This document shows, piece after piece, positions 6,906 through 10,191 of a stretch of 10,191 nt of DNA. The position numbers were made by a program, and so were the translations under genes. The notes under the pieces were generated by a model. That model had not been told where the DNA came from. It worked only from the letters and a program-made list of their open reading frames with translations, and searched no databases. Numbering within the stretch: position 1 is the stretch's first letter; the number at the start of each line of letters is the position of its first letter. Origin of the DNA: Nitriliruptoraceae bacterium (GTDB lineage Bacteria > Actinomycetota > Nitriliruptoria > Nitriliruptorales > Nitriliruptoraceae). The stretch is taken from contig SLLJ01000158.1 of the NCBI GenBank assembly GCA_007134165.1, forward strand, positions 1 to 10,191, given 5' to 3'.

Positions 6906-6908
6906 GTG
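6891..6908 (+). promoter_or_regulatory. candidate -10 element for a leaderless ABC mRNA
   Basis: TACCGT (6893-6898) fits the actinobacterial TANNNT -10 consensus. Exactly 7 nt separate it from the in-frame GTG at 6906, where transcription should begin. This is the usual layout of leaderless actinobacterial genes, in which the start codon is also the mRNA 5' end. No Shine-Dalgarno sequence precedes this GTG. TTGGAC at 6866-6871 resembles a -35 box, but the 21 bp spacer is too long to be ideal. Confidence 0.45.
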
Positions 6909-8786
6909 ACCGTCGCCGCCCGCCCGACCCCACGTGACCCGTCCTCGGACGGGCTGATGCGGCGTGGGCTGGCGGTCGTCGGCGTGGCCCTTCGTTCTGC
7001 CAAGGGGCCATTCGCCGTGGGCATCGGTGGGGCGTCGTTGTACGCCGCGATGACCGTGGCCGCCGCACTGGTGCTCGGGCGGGTCACCGATGAGGTGATC
7101 CTGCCCATGATCGTCGAGCAGCAGCTCGACCGGGGCCTGCTGAGCCTGGCGCTGATCGCGATCCTGGCGGTGGCGACGTTCAAGGCGGTGGGGGTGGTCG
7201 GCCGGCGTCTGGGTGCCTACCTGGCCCAGTTCTCGCTGCAGGCGCAGTACCGCCGCCGGGTCACTCGCCGCTACCTGCAGCTGCCGCTGGCCTGGCACCG
7301 ACGACATCCCACCGGTGAGCTGCTGTCCAACGCCAACGCCGACGTCGAGTCGGCGTTCTTCGTGGCGGCGCCGCTGCCGATGGCGATCGGGGCGAGCCTG
7401 CTGCTGGTCGTCACCGGCGGGCTGCTGATCGTGACCGATCCCGCGCTGGCCGCCATCGGGTTCTCGGTCGGTCCGCTGCTCGCGCTGGCCAACTGGTACT
7501 ACCAGCGCCGCATGCGCCATGCGGCCACCGTGGCCCAGCAGGCCCGGGCGGATGTCTCCGAGGTCGCCCACGAGTCGTTCGACTCCGCCTTGGTGGTCAA
7601 GACCATGGGGCGCGAGGCCGCCGAGACCCAGCGTTTCCGGGCGGTGTCCGAGGATCTGCGTGACAAGATGATCGTGGTCGGGCGGCTGCGCGCGTTCTTC
7701 GACCCGGTCATCGAGGCCCTGCCCAACGTGGGCATCCTGCTGGTCCTGCTCGTCGGTGCCGTGCGGGTCCGCGACGGGGCGCTGTCCCCCGGTGACCTGG
7801 TGCTGTTCGCCTACCTGTTCCGGCTGGTGGCGCTGCCGATGCGGGTGTTCGGCTGGCTGCTCGGCGAGCTACCCCGGGCCGTGGTCGGCTGGGACCGGGT
7901 GCGCCGGGTACTGGACGCCACCGGCGAACTGACCTACGGACCGGCGTCCGGCGACGGCCGGGGCGGGGCGGCCACGGCCCTGCGCGAGGTCGGCTTCCAC
8001 CATCCGGTCTCCGACCGCGAGGACCTGTCGGGCACCCTGCGATCCCCGACGGTGACCGCCAACGGCGGGGATCACCGTGCCCGTGGGGTGCGCTCGGTGA
8101 CCTTCGATGTCGCCCCGGGCCGTACGGTGGCGCTGGTGGGGTCCACGGGATCGGGCAAGACCACCGTCGCTTCGCTGTTGGTGCGCCTGTTCGACCCCGA
8201 CTCGGGCCGCATCACCTTCGATGGGCGCGACCTGGTCGACCTCGCCCGCGATCAACTCACCGCGCACGTCGCGATCGTCTTCCAGGAGGCCTTCCTGTTC
8301 GACGACACCGTGCGTGAGAACATCGCGCTCGGGCTCGAGGTCTCCGACGCCGAGGTGGTGGCGGCGGCCCGCCTCGCGCAGGCCGACGGGTTCATCCGCG
8401 CGCTCGAGCACGGCTACGACACCCCGGTGGGTGAGCGCGGCGCCACCCTCTCGGGCGGTCAGCGCCAGCGCATCGCCCTGGCCCGCGCGCTGGTGCGCCG
8501 TCCCCGGCTGCTGGTGCTCGACGACGCCACCTCGGCGGTCGACCCGGCGGTGGAGTCCGCCATCCTGCGCGGACTGGCCGACGCCGAACTGCCGGCCACC
8601 GTGGTGGTCGTGGCCTACCGCCGCGGCTCGATCCTGCTCGCCGACGAGGTGATCTACCTCGAGGACGGCGTCATCGCCGCACGTGGCACCCACGCGCACC
8701 TGCAGGCCACCGTGCCAGGCTATGCCGCCCTGGTCACCGCCTACGAGCGCGATCGCGACCGGTCTGCGCCGGAGGGTGGTGCGTGA
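6906..8786 (+). CDS. ABC exporter half-transporter, degenerate-site subunit
   Basis: This 626-residue fusion of a membrane domain and an ATPase domain probably pairs with the next gene product as a heterodimeric exporter in the inner membrane. Residues about 30-320 hold six predicted helices, and the NBD starts near 355. Walker A is GSTGSGKT (412-419), the Q-loop glutamine is Gln460, the signature is LSGGQ (515-519), and Walker B ends in Asp539. The catalytic Glu is replaced by Asp540 (LDDATSAVD), the switch His by Tyr571 (VVAYRR), and the A-loop aromatic by His366 (GFHHP). These changes mark a low-activity ATP site, as in TM287-type subunits. The stretch between the A-loop and Walker A is about 13 residues longer than in the partner. 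GTG 6906 is chosen for its fit to a leaderless promoter; TTG 6879, GTG 6900 and ATG 6957 are alternatives. The substrate is unknown. Confidence 0.9.
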   Translation: MTVAARPTPRDPSSDGLMRRGLAVVGVALRSAKGPFAVGIGGASLYAAMTVAAALVLGRVTDEVILPMIVEQQLDRGLLSLALIAILAVATFKAVGVVGRRLGAYLAQFSLQAQYRRRVTRRYLQLPLAWHRRHPTGELLSNANADVESAFFVAAPLPMAIGASLLLVVTGGLLIVTDPALAAIGFSVGPLLALANWYYQRRMRHAATVAQQARADVSEVAHESFDSALVVKTMGREAAETQRFRAVSEDLRDKMIVVGRLRAFFDPVIEALPNVGILLVLLVGAVRVRDGALSPGDLVLFAYLFRLVALPMRVFGWLLGELPRAVVGWDRVRRVLDATGELTYGPASGDGRGGAATALREVGFHHPVSDREDLSGTLRSPTVTANGGDHRARGVRSVTFDVAPGRTVALVGSTGSGKTTVASLLVRLFDPDSGRITFDGRDLVDLARDQLTAHVAIVFQEAFLFDDTVRENIALGLEVSDAEVVAAARLAQADGFIRALEHGYDTPVGERGATLSGGQRQRIALARALVRRPRLLVLDDATSAVDPAVESAILRGLADAELPATVVVVAYRRGSILLADEVIYLEDGVIAARGTHAHLQATVPGYAALVTAYERDRDRSAPEGGA

Positions 8787-10191
8787 GCGCCCCGACCGTC
8801 GACCTTCCCCGGCCGCCCGAGGGGGCCTGGCGCACCGTCGTGCGCGGCATCAAGCTCTCGCCGGAGCTGCGCATCGGGCTGCCCGCCAGCCTCGTGCTGG
8901 CGCTGATCGCCACCGCAGGACGGGCGATCGTCCCGATTGCGGTGCAGCGCACCGTCGACGTCGGGCTCGGTGGGACCGGGGGCGGCGTCGACCTCGGGGC
9001 CATCGTGCAGATCGTCGCGCTGGCCGGGCTCGCGGTGCTGGTCACGGCCGTGGCCAGTGGCTGGATGAACTACCGGCTGGCCGCCGTGGTCGAGTCGGCC
9101 CTGTCGACCCTGCGGGTGGGGGCCTTCCGCCACATCCACGACCTGTCGATGCTGCACCAGGCCAGCCAGCAGCGCGGCTCGCTGGTCGCCCGGGTCACCA
9201 GCGACGTCGACGAGATCAGCCGCTTCATGCAGTGGGCCGGGCTGAACCTGATCACTGCTTCCGGCCAGTTGACCGTGGCCACGATCGTGATGTTCGTCTA
9301 CTCGTGGCGCCTGACGCTGATCGTGCTCGCGGTGTTCGTGCCGTTCGTGATCGGCGCGCGGTGGTTCCAGCGCCGGCTGACCGTCGCCTACCGCATCGTG
9401 CGCGAGCGGGTCGGTGACCTGCTCGGGGTGGTCGCCGAGACCGTGGTCGGCGCCCCCGTGGTGCGTGCCTACGGCGTGGAGGCCCGCAGCCAGCGCCGCC
9501 TCGACCAGGCGATCGAGGACCATCGCCGGGCCGCGGTACGCGCCGGAGCGCTGTCCTCGATGTTCTCGGGCACCGGCGAGGTGTTCGGGGCGCTGGCGAC
9601 CGCGGCGGCCGTGCTCGCCGGGGTGCTGCTCGGCATCGACGGCGAGGTGACCCCGGGCACCGTGCTGGCTTTCCTGTTCCTGATCACCCTGTTCGTCGAC
9701 CCGGTGCTGATCGCCGCCGAGGTCATCAACGAGGGGCAGACCGCGGTCGCGGGGTGGCGGCGGGTGCTCGACGTGCTCGACCTCGAACCCGACGTGGCTG
9801 ACCCCGGTGACAACGGCCGGCCCCTGCCCGAGGGCCCGCTCGGGGTGCGTTTCGAGGCGGTCGGGTTCCGCTACCCCAAGCCGGGCGAGTCGGCCCGGAC
9901 CGCCAGCGGGCCGTTCGTGCTCCACGACGTCGAGGTGGAGCTGCCCGCCCAGCGGCGCATCGCGGTCGTGGGCGAGACCGGATCGGGCAAGACCACCTTC
10001 GCCAAGCTGCTGACCCGGCTGATGGACCCGACGCTGGGTCGGGTGTGCATCGCCGGGGTCCCCCTCGATCAGGTGCGTTTCGACTCGCTGCGCCGCCGCG
10101 TGGTGCTGGTTCCCCAGGACGGCGCGCTGTTCGACGGCACCATCGCCGACAACGTACGCATGGGCCGGGCGGGGGCCACCGACGCCGACCT
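8783..10191 (+). CDS. ABC exporter half-transporter, partner subunit (3' end cut by window)
   Basis: An open frame starts at GTG 8783, overlaps the previous stop by 4 bp (GTGA), and runs off the right edge after 469 codons. Residues about 25-320 form the exporter membrane domain. They include a typical coupling-helix region (RGSLVARVTSDVDEISRF) and VVAETVVGAPVVRAYGVE, as in MsbA/LmrA-like proteins. The NBD begins near 355 with an intact A-loop tyrosine (GFRYP, Tyr364), Walker A GETGSGKT (397-404, Lys403) and a Q-loop in VVLVPQDGALF (Gln445). Signature, Walker B and H-loop lie outside the window. With the degenerate neighbour, this subunit is expected to supply the Walker A, Walker B and switch residues of the competent ATP site. 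The overlap implies translational coupling and balanced synthesis. The substrate cannot be told from sequence. Confidence 0.9.
   Translation, partial: MSAPTVDLPRPPEGAWRTVVRGIKLSPELRIGLPASLVLALIATAGRAIVPIAVQRTVDVGLGGTGGGVDLGAIVQIVALAGLAVLVTAVASGWMNYRLAAVVESALSTLRVGAFRHIHDLSMLHQASQQRGSLVARVTSDVDEISRFMQWAGLNLITASGQLTVATIVMFVYSWRLTLIVLAVFVPFVIGARWFQRRLTVAYRIVRERVGDLLGVVAETVVGAPVVRAYGVEARSQRRLDQAIEDHRRAAVRAGALSSMFSGTGEVFGALATAAAVLAGVLLGIDGEVTPGTVLAFLFLITLFVDPVLIAAEVINEGQTAVAGWRRVLDVLDLEPDVADPGDNGRPLPEGPLGVRFEAVGFRYPKPGESARTASGPFVLHDVEVELPAQRRIAVVGETGSGKTTFAKLLTRLMDPTLGRVCIAGVPLDQVRFDSLRRRVVLVPQDGALFDGTIADNVRMGRAGATDAD

Noticed and set aside
8683..9417. + strand open frame of 244 codons at the start of the second ABC gene
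   Set aside because: Arg/Ala/Gly-rich shifted frame; the frame from GTG 8783 encodes a clear ABC exporter through to the window edge.

Overview
The window is about 10 kb of very GC-rich (near 70% by eye), densely packed chromosomal DNA. All supported genes are on the + strand, with short or overlapping junctions and frequent GTG starts. The combination of a PBP2-like gene end, rodA, a B12-binding-type radical SAM gene, its DUF2344 partner and an RNase E/G gene with a long N-terminal tail suggests a high-GC actinobacterium. Acidimicrobiia is my best guess, made from gene order and style rather than from a search. I see no rRNA, tRNA, CRISPR array, insertion sequence or phage gene.

Region 1 (1-1258) is the end of a cell-wall elongation operon. 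It holds the last 19 codons of a gene that is probably mrdA (PBP2), then the complete rodA glycosyltransferase gene 14 bp later. RodA and PBP2 form the polymerase/transpeptidase pair of the elongasome.

Region 2 (1259-6809) starts with a 221 bp spacer that may hold a promoter and a structured leader. Three tightly linked RNA-related genes follow. They are the TIGR03960-type radical SAM protein (1480-3372), its TIGR03936/DUF2344 partner (3365-4150, overlapping by 8 bp) and an RNase E/G (4167-6809). The RNase has all the core catalytic and metal-binding motifs, plus a roughly 425-residue disordered N-terminal half with lysine/alanine repeats and an Arg-Gly block. It also carries an unusual insert of about 40 residues inside the catalytic core.

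Region 3 (6810-10191) is a separate transcription unit. A 96 bp spacer holds a terminator-like hairpin with a UNCG-type loop and a promoter placed so that the first ABC gene could be translated from a leaderless mRNA. Two ABC half-transporter genes follow with a 4 bp GTGA overlap. The first has a degenerate ATP site (Asp for the catalytic Glu, Tyr for the switch His, His for the A-loop aromatic). The second has canonical motifs as far as it can be read and is cut by the window edge. Together they look like a heterodimeric type IV ABC exporter of unknown substrate.

Most of the window is conserved housekeeping sequence. The parts worth a second look are the RNase insert and tail, the asymmetric ABC pair, the candidate leaderless promoter, and the rodA to radical SAM spacer. 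I found no convincing new defence or mobile system.
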